This document shows, piece after piece, positions 8,055-16,971 of a stretch of DNA of 54,615 nucleotides. The translations under genes were made by a program, and so were the position numbers. The DNA comes from an uncultured Lachnospiraceae bacterium (GTDB taxonomy: Bacteria; Bacillota; Clostridia; Lachnospirales; Lachnospiraceae), in NCBI GenBank assembly GCA_910586255.1, contig CAJUHR010000033.1:1-54615 (forward strand), written 5' to 3'. The notes beneath the pieces are model-generated. The model was not told the origin of the DNA, searched no databases, and worked only from the letters and a program-made list of their open reading frames with translations. The stretch's first letter is position 1. Each line of letters begins with the position of its first letter.

Positions 8055-8642
8055 TTACATCTGACTTTCCATTTCGCGGCTGACAGAATCTTCGCAGGCG
8101 CTCATGGCCTTAAGGGTTTTTGAGAAGAGCTCGTCCAATTCCCATCCCAAAAGCTCGGCGCCCTGGCGGATAATATCCCGGGAACAGCCGGCGGCAAACC
8201 GCTTGTCCTTAAATTTTTTCTTCAGGCTGGACACCTCCATATCCTGACAGCTTTTGGACGGGCGCATCCTGGCAGCAGCTCCAATGAGCCCGGTCAGCTC
8301 ATCGGATGCAAAGAGAACCTTTTCCATCATGTGAGTGGGCTCCACGTCACAGCAGATGCCGTAGCCGTGGGAGCAGACAGAGTGGATCATGTCCTCCCCC
8401 ACGCCTCCGGCAGCCAACAGCTCGGGAGCTTTTATGCAGTGCTGCTCCGGATATTGCTCGAAATCAATATCATGAAGAAGTCCGGTGATGCCCCAATATT
8501 CTTCCTCCTCTCCATATCCTAACTCCCTGGCGAACCATCTCATAACTGCCTCCACGGTCAGGGCATGTAAAAGATGGAAGGGCTCCTGATTGTACTGCTT
8601 TAACAGCTTTAACGCGTCTTCTCTGGTAATTTGGCTTTTCAT
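8055..8642 (-). CDS. HD-domain hydrolase
   Basis: This 195-residue protein has the HD metal-dependent phosphohydrolase pattern: an early His in the FHLLHALTVEAVMRW helix, the HD pair in LLHDIDFEQYP, and a later His in SVCSHGYGICCDVEP followed by an Asp in LFASDELTGLIGA. Members act on nucleotides or other phosphoesters; the substrate here cannot be read from sequence. It starts 27 bases after the clpB stop with an AAGGAG site, so it is probably co-transcribed with clpB. Confidence 0.8.
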   Translation of the reverse strand: MKSQITREDALKLLKQYNQEPFHLLHALTVEAVMRWFARELGYGEEEEYWGITGLLHDIDFEQYPEQHCIKAPELLAAGGVGEDMIHSVCSHGYGICCDVEPTHMMEKVLFASDELTGLIGAAARMRPSKSCQDMEVSSLKKKFKDKRFAAGCSRDIIRQGAELLGWELDELFSKTLKAMSACEDSVSREMESQM

Positions 8643-8669
8643 GTGTAATTCTCCTTGTCTTTTTGAAAT

Positions 8670-11261
8670 TTACTCGGCAAACCCAATCAATTTATTTCCG
8701 TCCTGAGCTACATCCACCACAATGGTCTGTCCCTGATGAATATTTCCCTGGAGGATAATCCGTGCAGCCAGTGTCTCCACGTGCTTTTGCAGATATCTGC
8801 GAAGGGGGCGGGCGCCGTAGGCCGGGTCATAGCCGTGGCCGGTAATATATTCTTTGGCAGCCGTGGTCAGTTCGATCTGAAGCTCCTTATCTTCCAGGCG
8901 CTTATTCACATCAGCCACCATCAGATCAACAATATGGCTGATGTTGCCCTTTGTCAAGGGTTTAAAGAGGATTGTCTCGTCCAGCCGGTTTAAAAATTCC
9001 GGGCGGAAATGGCTTTGCAGCTCTCCTAAAACCATTTGCTCGGCCTCAGGACGGATGGAGCCGTTTTCATCGATTCCGTCCAAAAGATACTGGGAGCCAA
9101 TGTTGGAGGTCATGATTAGAATCGTGTTTTTAAAGTCCACAGTCTTTCCTGTGGAATCGGTGATCCGTCCGTCATCCAGCACCTGCAAAAGAACATTAAA
9201 TACATCCGGATGCGCCTTCTCCACCTCGTCAAACAGAACAACCGAATAGGGTTTTCTCCGGACGGCCTCTGTCAGCTGTCCGCCCTCGTCATATCCCACA
9301 TATCCCGGAGGAGCTCCGATGAGCCGTGCCACGGAATGTTTCTCCATGTATTCACTCATATCGATCCGCACCATATTGTTCTCATCGTCAAACAGCGCTT
9401 CGGCCAGTGCCTTGGCCAGCTCGGTTTTCCCTACGCCGGTGGGGCCTAAAAACAGGAAGGAACCAATGGGCTTTTTGGGATCCTTGATACCGGCCTTGGA
9501 GCGGAGGATAGCTTCGGTCACCTTTTCCACCCCTTCGTCCTGGCCGACCACTCTTTGATGCAGGACCTGGTCCAGGTGAAGAATCTTGCTGCGCTCACTT
9601 TCGTTGAGCTTGCTGACCGGAATCCCTGTCCACCTGGATATAATCCGGGCGATCTCCTCGTCACTGACGCTTTCCCGAACCAGACTTAAGTCCTGATGTC
9701 TGATCCGCTCCTCCTCAGCGGCCAGCTCCTTTTGCAGCTGGGGCAGCCTTCCGTACTGCAGTTCTGCAGCCTTGTTAAGATCATACTGCTGCTGAGCCTG
9801 GGCAATATCCCGACCCACCTGCTCAATCTCTTCCCGCAGGGCGGACAGCTTATCCACCGATGCCTTTTCATTCTCCCACTGGGCCTTGCGGCTGGCAAAT
9901 TCGTCATGAAGCTCCGCTAAATTCCGCTGCAGATCCCCCAGACGTTCCTTGCTCAAATGGTCCGTCTCCTTTTTTAAGGCAGTCTCTTCAATCTCCATCT
10001 GCATGATCTTTCGGGACAGCTCATCCAGCTCTGAGGGCATGGAGTCCAGTTCCGTCTTGATGAGAGCGCAGGCCTCATCTACCAGATCAATAGCTTTGTC
10101 CGGGAGAAAGCGGTCCGTAATATACCGGTCTGAAAGCACGGCAGCCGCCACCAGTGCAGAGTCCGTAATCTTCACCCCGTGAAACACCTCATACCGGTCC
10201 TTAATTCCCCGAAGGATAGAGATAGTGTCCTCCACCGTAGGCTGGTCCACCAGCACAGGCTGGAAGCGCCGTTCCAGAGCCGCGTCCTTTTCAATATATT
10301 TGCGGTACTCGTCCAGGGTGGTGGCTCCGATACAGTGAAGCTCTCCTCTTGCAAGCATGGGCTTTAACAGATTGCCGGCATCCATGGAGCCTTCCGTTTT
10401 TCCGGCCCCTACAATGGTGTGGAGCTCATCGATAAACAGAATGATCTGTCCGTCACTTTTTTTGACCTCCTCCAGAACCGCTTTGAGACGTTCCTCAAAC
10501 TCCCCTCGGTATTTGGCGCCGGCTACCAGAGCACCCATATCCAGGGCAAAAAGCTTCCGATCCTTTAGACCTTCCGGCACGTCTCCCCGTACAATGCGCT
10601 GTGCCAGTCCTTCCACCACGGCTGTCTTGCCGACACCGGGCTCACCGATCAGCACAGGATTGTTCTTGGTCTTGCGGGATAAAATTTGGATCACATTCCG
10701 GATTTCGCCATCTCTGCCGATTACCGGATCCAGCTTTTGCTCTCTGGCCCGTTCCACCAAATCATAGCCGTATTTTTCAAGGGTGTCATAGGTGGCTTCC
10801 GGATTATCGCTGACTACCCGCTGGTTTCCCCTTACCGTGGATAAGGCCTTTAAAAAGCTGTCCCTGGTGATTTTATACTGCCGGAACAGCTCCTTCATGG
10901 TACGGTCCGGGTGCTTAAGCATGGAGAGAAAAATATGCTCCACAGACACGTACTCATCGCCCATGGACCGGGATTCGTCCTCCGCATTGATCAAGACCTT
11001 ATTTAAGTCCGCGCTGATATAGACCTGTCCTCCGCCGCTGACCTTGGGAAGGCCTGCCAGCTTTTGTTCGGCCTCGCCCAGAATCAATTCCCTGCTGATT
11101 TCCATTTTTGTCAGCAGTTTTAAGATCAGGCTGTCCTCTAAAGACAACAGGCTGTAAAATAAATGCTCCTGCTCAATCTGTTGGTTTCCATATTCATAAG
11201 CAAGCTTTTCACAGTTTTGTACTGCTTCCATAGATTTTTGTGTAAATTTGTTTATATTCAT
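8670..11261 (-). CDS. clpB: ATP-dependent chaperone ClpB
   Basis: The 863-residue disaggregase works with DnaK/DnaJ/GrpE to dissolve protein aggregates. The order is: N-domain (MNINKFTQKSMEAV onward), AAA-1 with Walker A GEPGVGKTA, a long coiled-coil middle domain (rich in Glu, Lys, Leu and Gln) that distinguishes ClpB from ClpC/ClpA, and AAA-2 with Walker A GPTGVGKTE and the GAPPGYVGY pore loop. The frame is open 45 codons further upstream, but the Met at 11261 has a GGAAGGAGGAG site directly before it and matches family starts. The promoter overlaps a CIRCE operator, so HrcA control is expected. Confidence 0.95.
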   Translation of the reverse strand: MNINKFTQKSMEAVQNCEKLAYEYGNQQIEQEHLFYSLLSLEDSLILKLLTKMEISRELILGEAEQKLAGLPKVSGGGQVYISADLNKVLINAEDESRSMGDEYVSVEHIFLSMLKHPDRTMKELFRQYKITRDSFLKALSTVRGNQRVVSDNPEATYDTLEKYGYDLVERAREQKLDPVIGRDGEIRNVIQILSRKTKNNPVLIGEPGVGKTAVVEGLAQRIVRGDVPEGLKDRKLFALDMGALVAGAKYRGEFEERLKAVLEEVKKSDGQIILFIDELHTIVGAGKTEGSMDAGNLLKPMLARGELHCIGATTLDEYRKYIEKDAALERRFQPVLVDQPTVEDTISILRGIKDRYEVFHGVKITDSALVAAAVLSDRYITDRFLPDKAIDLVDEACALIKTELDSMPSELDELSRKIMQMEIEETALKKETDHLSKERLGDLQRNLAELHDEFASRKAQWENEKASVDKLSALREEIEQVGRDIAQAQQQYDLNKAAELQYGRLPQLQKELAAEEERIRHQDLSLVRESVSDEEIARIISRWTGIPVSKLNESERSKILHLDQVLHQRVVGQDEGVEKVTEAILRSKAGIKDPKKPIGSFLFLGPTGVGKTELAKALAEALFDDENNMVRIDMSEYMEKHSVARLIGAPPGYVGYDEGGQLTEAVRRKPYSVVLFDEVEKAHPDVFNVLLQVLDDGRITDSTGKTVDFKNTILIMTSNIGSQYLLDGIDENGSIRPEAEQMVLGELQSHFRPEFLNRLDETILFKPLTKGNISHIVDLMVADVNKRLEDKELQIELTTAAKEYITGHGYDPAYGARPLRRYLQKHVETLAARIILQGNIHQGQTIVVDVAQDGNKLIGFAE

Positions 11262-11319
11262 AAGTGCTCCTCCTTCCGGAATCAACCGAGATTCTGTGAC
11301 ACATTTTTGTTCTATCCAG

Positions 11320-11348
11320 ACTATAACACAAGCTGTTAGCAGTGTCAA
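11320..11348 (-). promoter_or_regulatory. Sigma-A promoter of clpB
   Basis: On the minus strand TTGACA (11343-11348), a 17-base spacer and TATAGT (11320-11325). The -35 lies inside the CIRCE element, the usual arrangement for HrcA repression. Confidence 0.8.
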
Positions 11349-11362
11349 CAGTTGAGTGCTAA
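11336..11362. promoter_or_regulatory. CIRCE operator (HrcA binding site)
   Basis: TTAGCAGTG-N9-GAGTGCTAA matches the CIRCE consensus TTAGCACTC-N9-GAGTGCTAA. The right arm is perfect and the left arm has two changes. HrcA binds this element to repress heat-shock genes; here it covers the -35 of clpB. The DUF4397 gene diverges from the same spacer. Confidence 0.85.
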
Positions 11363-11471
11363 TTTTCAAAAATTTTTTATTACGGCCGTGAAACATAGGA
11401 TAGGACAGGAACCCACAGCCAATCCAGCGGAATACTATAAATTACAATTCAACTTATGTGAGGGCTTTTTT

Positions 11472-12110
11472 ATGAATGATGTCTTACTTCCGCAAGTCAG
11501 CAATAACTGTCGGTTCTGCAGCTTTAACCAATGGATGCCGGCAGGGGTACGTGTCCTTAACGCTGCCGTCAATTACAATCCGTTCTCTGTCAATATTGGG
11601 GGAACAAACGTGGCTGCCAATCTGGACCAGGGCAATATCACCCGCTATGTCCAGGTGAATCAGGGATTTCAGACGGTCACTCTCACCGGTGCCAACGGAT
11701 ATATTTATCTGCAAAAGCAGGTTTATATCGGAGATGGCATGACAACGGTTGCCATTGTAAATACGGCTTCCGGACTGGATGTCATATCGATCTCAGACAC
11801 TGCCTGCGCCACCAACAATTTCAGCGCCTGTATCCGGGTTGCCAACCTGGCTTATTACAGCGGTCCGGTCAATGTAAGCATGGGCAATCTGATTTTTTCC
11901 TCTGTGCCCTTCCAGAACGTGACTTCCTTCAGCCGTGTCAATGCCGGCAATTATACGGTTCGGATCAGCCGGCCTCAGAATCCTGGAAACACACTTTTGA
12001 CTTTGCCGGTGAATTTAAATTCCAACCGGATTTATACCCTTTATATTATGAACTGGAATCCATCGGCAGATGCAGTCCAGACCTTCCTTGTGGAGGATCG
12101 CCGCAGCTAA
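11472..12110 (+). CDS. DUF4397 domain protein
   Basis: This 212-residue beta-rich protein begins MNDVLLPQVSNNCRFC, then has the DUF4397 pattern: RVLNAAVNYNPFSVNIGG and a second copy-like stretch IRVANLAYYSGPVNVSMGNL. The two beginnings resemble each other, which suggests a duplicated beta-sandwich unit. There is no signal peptide. The function is unknown; related clostridial proteins occur in cell-surface or spore contexts, but nothing here proves that. I chose ATG 11472 because the GTGAGGG site stands 8 bases before it; the frame itself is open from 11352. It is transcribed away from clpB. Confidence 0.75.
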   Translation: MNDVLLPQVSNNCRFCSFNQWMPAGVRVLNAAVNYNPFSVNIGGTNVAANLDQGNITRYVQVNQGFQTVTLTGANGYIYLQKQVYIGDGMTTVAIVNTASGLDVISISDTACATNNFSACIRVANLAYYSGPVNVSMGNLIFSSVPFQNVTSFSRVNAGNYTVRISRPQNPGNTLLTLPVNLNSNRIYTLYIMNWNPSADAVQTFLVEDRRS

Positions 12111-12163
12111 AGGCTTGTTTTTCCACACCAGGGCCGGTCACTTTGATGGCTGGCCCCAAGCCT
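12111..12163 (+). terminator. Two-part hairpin after the DUF4397 gene
   Basis: An outer stem AGGCTTG/CAAGCCT (12111-12117, 12157-12163) and an inner 10-bp stem at 12131-12140/12147-12156 (GGGCCGGTCA with its near complement). There is no T-run, so it is a weak or factor-assisted terminator, or an mRNA-stabilising 3' structure. Confidence 0.45.
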
Positions 12164-12225
12164 GCACACAGCATGGCATTGCATGGATTCCTTAAAGATT
12201 AATGCAATGATATACTAGAAAACTC

Positions 12226-12254
12226 TTGTGCAATTGCGAGAATAATGGTACGAT
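12226..12254 (+). promoter_or_regulatory. Promoter of asnA
   Basis: TTGTGC (12226-12231), a 17-base spacer and TACGAT (12249-12254), about 45 bases before the asnA start. It is a partial consensus fit. Confidence 0.45.
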
Positions 12255-12299
12255 ATGCGGGATAAATATTTTAAAGGAAACTTTCGGGAGGAAAAACCA

Positions 12300-13307
12300 A
12301 TGGGACTTATTATACCCAAGGAGTACGATCCACATCTGAGTGTCCGGGAAACACAGGAGGCAATCAAATATATTCGCGATACTTTTCAGAAGGAATTTGG
12401 AAGAGAGATGCATTTGGAAAGAATATCCGCACCTCTTTTCGTGGAGGAAAAAAGCGGCCTGAATGACAATTTGAACGGGGTGGAGCGGCCGGTAAGCTTT
12501 GACATGGCATCCTTTCCCGGCGAGAGCATGGAGGTGGTTCAGTCTCTTGCCAAATGGAAGCGCATGGCTTTAAAGGAGTACGGCTTTCAGCCGGGAGAAG
12601 GCCTGTATACCAATATGAACGCGATCCGCCGGGATGAGGAGCTGGACAATCTTCATTCCTGCTATGTGGATCAGTGGGACTGGGAAAAGGTCATCACAAA
12701 GGAACAGCGCACGGTGGAGACACTGATGGATACGGTCCGCACTATTTTTAAGATTATCAAGCACATGCAGCATGAGGTGTGGTATAAGTATCCGGACGCG
12801 GTCAAGCATTTGCCAAAGGACATTACCTTTGTCACTTCCGAGGAGTTGGAGGAGCGGTATCCGGACAAAACTCCAAAAGAGCGGGAAAACCTGATCACCC
12901 GGGAACAGGGCTGTGTATTTCTTATGAAGATAGGAGAAAAGCTGAAAAACGGCAAGCCTCATGACGGGAGAGCTCCGGACTATGATGACTGGCAGCTGAA
13001 CGGAGATATTTTGTTCTGGTATGATCTTCTTGACTGTGCGCTGGAGATTTCCAGCATGGGGATCCGTGTGGATGAGAAGTCTCTGGATGAACAGCTGACC
13101 AAGGCCGGCTGCGATAATCGGAGAAACCTTCCCTACCACAGGATGCTTCTTGCCGGTGAGCTGCCTTACACCATCGGCGGCGGTATCGGCCAGTCCCGTC
13201 TATGCATGCTTCTTCTGAACCGGGCTCATGTGGGAGAGGTTCAGGCAAGCCTGTGGCCGGACGATATGCGAAAAAAGTGCAGGGAGAACAATATTATTCT
13301 TCTGTAG
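12300..13307 (+). CDS. asnA: Aspartate--ammonia ligase (asparagine synthetase A)
   Basis: The 335-residue AsnA makes asparagine from aspartate, ammonia and ATP (giving AMP and PPi). It has the class II aminoacyl-tRNA-synthetase-like fold, with family motifs SAPLFVEEKSGLNDNLNGVERPVSFD near the N-terminus, LHSCYVDQWDWE in the middle and GGGIGQSRLCMLLL near the end (motif 3 Arg). The Met at 12300 has a GGGAGG site 8 bases upstream; an earlier in-frame ATG at 12255 lies at the promoter and is unlikely. A bidirectional hairpin follows. Confidence 0.95.
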   Translation: MGLIIPKEYDPHLSVRETQEAIKYIRDTFQKEFGREMHLERISAPLFVEEKSGLNDNLNGVERPVSFDMASFPGESMEVVQSLAKWKRMALKEYGFQPGEGLYTNMNAIRRDEELDNLHSCYVDQWDWEKVITKEQRTVETLMDTVRTIFKIIKHMQHEVWYKYPDAVKHLPKDITFVTSEELEERYPDKTPKERENLITREQGCVFLMKIGEKLKNGKPHDGRAPDYDDWQLNGDILFWYDLLDCALEISSMGIRVDEKSLDEQLTKAGCDNRRNLPYHRMLLAGELPYTIGGGIGQSRLCMLLLNRAHVGEVQASLWPDDMRKKCRENNIILL

Positions 13308-13320
13308 GAAGACTGAGAAA

Positions 13321-13344
13321 AGGGGACGGAAAAAACCGTCCCCT
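13321..13344. terminator. Hairpin between converging asnA and rpiB
   Basis: AGGGGACGG and CCGTCCCCT form a perfect 9-bp stem around a six-A loop. The tail on the plus strand is not T-rich, while the minus strand shows TTTCTCAG. It probably serves both convergent units. Confidence 0.6.
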
Positions 13345-13402
13345 AGTACTGCATTGCGAAAATAACGGTGAATACAGTGCTAGTATGACCCACACAAATA
13401 CA

Positions 13403-13843
13403 TTAACTGTTTTCAATCTCCATAAGTTGAGCCACCCGCCGTTCATGGCGTCCCCCCTCATATGTGTTGTCCAGCCACTCATCCACAATCATCTTGGCCA
13501 TTTCCGCGCCGATAACCCGGGCGCCGAAGGAGAGAACATTGGTGTTGTTGTGCATCCGAGACAGGCGAGCGCTGTAGGGCTCGCTGCAGGTACACACCCG
13601 CACGCCCTTGACCTTGCCGGCGGCAATGCCAATGCCGATGCCGGTACCGCAGATGGCGATTCCGTAATCTGCCTCACCAGCAGCCACGGCCCGTCCAACC
13701 TTCTCTCCGAAAACCGGATAATCACAGCTTTCGCTGGAATTTGTTCCAAAATCAATAACCTCATAGCCCTTTGCTTCCACATATGCCTTTATCTCATTCT
13801 TCAGATCCACTGCCGAATGATCGTTTCCCATAGCTATCTTCAC
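13403..13843 (-). CDS. rpiB: Ribose-5-phosphate isomerase B
   Basis: This 146-residue RpiB/LacAB-family isomerase interconverts ribose 5-phosphate and ribulose 5-phosphate in the pentose phosphate pathway. The N-terminal MKIAMGNDHSAVDLK, the catalytic-Cys loop CGTGIGIGIAAGKVKGVR, HNNTNVLSFGARV and a C-terminal GGRHERRVAQL are all present. It is last in a minus-strand set behind aroC (62-base gap) and a lactonase-like gene. An allose-6-phosphate isomerase role is possible for the family but less likely here. Confidence 0.93.
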   Translation of the reverse strand: MKIAMGNDHSAVDLKNEIKAYVEAKGYEVIDFGTNSSESCDYPVFGEKVGRAVAAGEADYGIAICGTGIGIGIAAGKVKGVRVCTCSEPYSARLSRMHNNTNVLSFGARVIGAEMAKMIVDEWLDNTYEGGRHERRVAQLMEIENS

Positions 13844-13905
13844 AGATGACTCCTTTCTGTGCCGTGTTTGTAAAATCCCGTCTAAAGTGCTGTCAGCAAA
13901 TTTCG

Positions 13906-15009
13906 TTAAAGGGCAGGCCTGTTTGCCGGCCTTCCAATTTTTGCCGCGCCGGCCATCAAAAGATGATCCGCCACAGTCAGGGCAGCCATCGCTTCCACAA
14001 CCACCACGGCCCTGGGAACAACCACCGGGTCATGGCGACCCCGGATTGCAATCTCCACGTTTTCCCTGTTACGATTTGCGGTTTGCTGGGGGCGGGAGAT
14101 GGACGGCGTAGGTTTAAAAGCGGCCCTGAAAATAATATCGCCGCCGTCACTGATGCCGCCTAAGATCCCTCCGGAATGGTTGGTGTGCTTTTGTATCGTC
14201 CCGTCAGAGGCTGCAAAAAACTCATCATTATTTGCGGAGCCCCGGCTTCTGGCGGCCGCAAAGCCGTCCCCGATCTCAAAGCCCTTGACCGCGCCTATGG
14301 ACATGACGGCCCTGGCCAGAGAGGCATCCAGCTTGTCAAACACCGGCTCCCCTATGCCGGCAGGCACCCCTCTGATCAGACATTCCACCACGCCGCCCGC
14401 AGAATCCTGTTCCCGGATCATCTGATCCAGAAACGCGGCCGCCCTTTTTGCCGCCTCCTCGTCAGGCATGTACAGATGATTTGTGTCCCGCTTTGCTAAG
14501 TCAAAGCTTTCTGGATCCACTGAAATCTCACCAATGCTTTTGGTGTAGGCATCCACCTGAATCCCATAGTGGCTTAACAGCTTGTGAGCCACAGCCCCGG
14601 CGGCCACCCGGCCGATAGTCTCCCTGGCAGAGGATCTGCCGCCGCCTCTGTAGTCCCGTAAGCCGTACTTGGCATCATAGCAATAATCCGCATGTCCCGG
14701 CCGGTATACATCTTTGATTGCCTTGTAATCTTTGGAACGGTGATCCTGATTACGCACAATCAGCGCAATGGGAGTCCCGGTTGTTTTTCCTTCAAATACT
14801 CCCGACAGAAGCTCTGCCTGATCGCCTTCCTGCCTTGCGGTGGTAAAACGGCTTTGCCCAGGTTTTCTCCGATCCAAATACTGCTGTATATCCTCCTCAC
14901 ACAGGGAGAGCCCTGCGGGACAGCCGTCAATGGTAACGCCAACGCCTTTCCCGTGGGACTCCCCCCATGTCATAATCCGAAAAATTGTTCCGAAAACAGA
15001 ACCTGCCAT
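13906..15009 (-). CDS. aroC: Chorismate synthase
   Basis: The 367-residue AroC performs the last shikimate-pathway step, turning 5-enolpyruvylshikimate 3-phosphate into chorismate with reduced FMN as catalyst. Motifs: WGESHGKGVGVTIDGCPAG near residues 15-33, RRKPGQSRFTTARQEGD, and GGGRSSARETIGRVAAGAVA. The length is normal. The ATG has an AAAAGGAGAG site and lies 11 bases after the stop of the lactonase-like gene, so the two are co-transcribed. No other aromatic-pathway gene is nearby. Confidence 0.95.
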   Translation of the reverse strand: MAGSVFGTIFRIMTWGESHGKGVGVTIDGCPAGLSLCEEDIQQYLDRRKPGQSRFTTARQEGDQAELLSGVFEGKTTGTPIALIVRNQDHRSKDYKAIKDVYRPGHADYCYDAKYGLRDYRGGGRSSARETIGRVAAGAVAHKLLSHYGIQVDAYTKSIGEISVDPESFDLAKRDTNHLYMPDEEAAKRAAAFLDQMIREQDSAGGVVECLIRGVPAGIGEPVFDKLDASLARAVMSIGAVKGFEIGDGFAAARSRGSANNDEFFAASDGTIQKHTNHSGGILGGISDGGDIIFRAAFKPTPSISRPQQTANRNRENVEIAIRGRHDPVVVPRAVVVVEAMAALTVADHLLMAGAAKIGRPANRPAL

Positions 15010-15020
15010 AGTCTCTCCTT

Positions 15021-16073
15021 TTACGGTGCCACCCGGACGATTGCACAGCAGTTAGGCTGGTTGCACAGTATCTCTTTGGCGCACATGACCAGAAGGCCCT
15101 TCTCATAATCCACACTGAAGAATGTGATATTGCCGCTTTCATGATTCATCACGGCAATGTGCTTGTTGTCCGGAAAGACGGCAATATCCTTGGGATATTC
15201 CCCGCTTACGGGAAGACTGCACAGTAAAGTCAACATTCCGGTCTCAGGATCTCTCTTAAATACGGAAACCGTTTCATCGCCTGCATTACCGCAGTATATA
15301 TACTGCTGGTCGGCCGAGAACCGCATACAGCAGGCAGCGGCAATCTGTTTATGCTTGGGCCCCATGGTGGAGATGGTCTGAATCTTTTCGATCTCCGGCA
15401 CCCGGTCCTTGCCCACATAGGTAAATACATCAATCACATTCTTCTGCTCATACATCAGATAGATAAAACGTCCGTCCGAGCTGAAGCGAAAATGGCGGGG
15501 CGCGGATTCAAATTCGCAGCGGATGGCATCCACTAACACCAGCCGTTCCTCATTGTCAAGGAAGCGGTAAATCTGCACCTGGTCCATACCGGAATCCGCG
15601 GTCAATACATATTTATTGTCTGGCGTCCGGCGGGTGCAGGTAACGTGGGGACGGAAGTTACGCTCAGCCACACTGCCCATTCCCTTGTGGAACACACCGT
15701 CAACGATCTCTCCTACACCGCCATCTCTGCGCAGCCTCAGCACGGTGGTCTTGCCATCATGATAGCCTGAAACAAAAATATATCGGTTGGTCACATCCGT
15801 GGAAAGGTGGCATCCTCTCATCCCGTTGATTTTCATGCTGTTTAACCGGGAAAGACTTCCGTTTTGCAGAATACGGAATGCCACCACGCCCTCATCTGCA
15901 ATTGAATAAAGAGTATCTCCGTTTTTCGATGCAATCACATAGGAGGAGTTGTCCACCTCCACCTCACAGCGCTTTTCAAACTTTCCTTTTTCCACATCCA
16001 CATCGTAAACAGTGATTCCCTTCGCCTTGCCCGTGTAGGAGTACGACCCTACATATGCCATATACTTAGCCAT
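15021..16073 (-). CDS. Lactonase family protein (beta-propeller, 6-phosphogluconolactonase-like)
   Basis: This 350-residue seven-bladed-propeller protein resembles the YbhE/Pgl-type lactonase family: MAYVGSYSYTGKAKGITVYDVD at the start, RPHVTCTRRTPDNKYVLTADSGMDQVQIYRF in the centre, APRHFRFSSDGRFIYLMYEQKNVIDVFTY, then GEYPKDIAVFPDNKHIAVMNHESGNITFF. If active, it hydrolyses 6-phosphogluconolactone, which fits with rpiB downstream in the same pathway. The Met at 16073 follows GAGGAGGAG; an in-frame ATG five codons earlier would sit inside that ribosome site. Confidence 0.82.
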   Translation of the reverse strand: MAKYMAYVGSYSYTGKAKGITVYDVDVEKGKFEKRCEVEVDNSSYVIASKNGDTLYSIADEGVVAFRILQNGSLSRLNSMKINGMRGCHLSTDVTNRYIFVSGYHDGKTTVLRLRRDGGVGEIVDGVFHKGMGSVAERNFRPHVTCTRRTPDNKYVLTADSGMDQVQIYRFLDNEERLVLVDAIRCEFESAPRHFRFSSDGRFIYLMYEQKNVIDVFTYVGKDRVPEIEKIQTISTMGPKHKQIAAACCMRFSADQQYIYCGNAGDETVSVFKRDPETGMLTLLCSLPVSGEYPKDIAVFPDNKHIAVMNHESGNITFFSVDYEKGLLVMCAKEILCNQPNCCAIVRVAP

Positions 16074-16274
16074 AATTCTCCTCCTCATACCATTGCTGCC
16101 CGCTGCTTTTTACATATACCTGTGAGCCAAATGATTTGCCGGCATGTTTTTTTGTTCCAGGAAAATCAGCCAAACCATTCGGCAAACAGCTATACTCATG
16201 AATATAACAATCGGGGTAAGCTGGATTTGTTATCATCATACCACATCTTTATAAAAAAATCTATTCAGAATCTA

Positions 16275-16302
16275 TTGACATGGGAATATTTTTCTGTATA
16301 AT
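16275..16302 (+). promoter_or_regulatory. Promoter of the XRE-cupin/pot operon
   Basis: TTGACA (16275-16280), a 16-base spacer and TATAAT (16297-16302). Both hexamers are perfect. It lies 110 bases before the regulator ATG, leaving room for the operator-like repeats downstream of the start point. Confidence 0.75.
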
Positions 16303-16316
16303 GGTAGATGCTGTCT

Positions 16317-16371
16317 GTTTATTATTACTAAACTTTTTTTTTATTTTAACATTCAGTTAGTATTACTAAAC
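16317..16371 (+). promoter_or_regulatory. Two operator-like palindromes in the pot operon leader
   Basis: GTTTATTATTACTAAAC (16317-16333) and GTTAGTATTACTAAAC (16356-16371) share TATTACTAAAC and are each roughly palindromic. Their identical parts are 38 bases apart. They lie just downstream of the predicted transcription start, where bound repressor would block elongation. I infer autoregulation by the XRE-cupin protein encoded next. Confidence 0.5.
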
Positions 16372-16412
16372 TTTGTGGTTAGTTTTTGTGCAGGATATAC
16401 AGGAGCAAGCAT

Positions 16413-16946
16413 ATGGATATCGGTTTAAAATTAAAGGAGCTTCGGGTGCTTAAGGGGCTTACTCAGGAGGAGTTAGCGGACCGCTCTGAGCTTTCCAAGG
16501 GATTTATCTCTCAGGTGGAGAGGAATCTGACATCGCCCTCCATTGCCACGCTGACAGATATACTTCAGTGCTTAGGCACTACTCTGGGCGAGTTTTTTTA
16601 TGAGAACCCGGAGGAGCAGATTGTGTTTGAAAAAGGGGATTATTTTGAGAAATATGATCCAGAGCTGAAAAATGAGATCAAATGGATTATTCCCAATGCC
16701 CAGAAAAATATGATGGAGCCGATTCTTCTGACGCTGGAGGCCGGAGGAGAGACTTATCCGGATAATCCCCATGAGGGAGAGGAGTTCGGATATGTGCTGC
16801 AGGGGTCTGTGGCCATTCACATCGGAAGCCGGGTGTTCAAGGCAAAGAAGGGAGAGTCCTTTTATTTTGTCCCGGACAAAAAGCACTATCTGTCCAGCAA
16901 GGGGGGAGCAATCCTTTTGTGGGTAAGCTCGCCTCCCAGCTTTTGA
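16413..16946 (+). CDS. XRE-family regulator with C-terminal cupin domain
   Basis: The 177-residue protein has an N-terminal helix-turn-helix of the XRE type (KLKELRVLKGLTQEELADRS, recognition helix around SKGFISQVERN) and a C-terminal cupin_2 domain (LEAGGETYPDNPHEGEEFGYVLQGS onward). This architecture is that of PuuR-like regulators, in which the cupin senses a small ligand. Its place 25 bases before potA strongly suggests control of polyamine uptake. ATG 16413 has an AGGAG site at 7 bases; an upstream TTG is less likely. Confidence 0.88.
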   Translation: MDIGLKLKELRVLKGLTQEELADRSELSKGFISQVERNLTSPSIATLTDILQCLGTTLGEFFYENPEEQIVFEKGDYFEKYDPELKNEIKWIIPNAQKNMMEPILLTLEAGGETYPDNPHEGEEFGYVLQGSVAIHIGSRVFKAKKGESFYFVPDKKHYLSSKGGAILLWVSSPPSF

Positions 16947-16971
16947 AGATTCAGTACACAGGAGGAATCAT

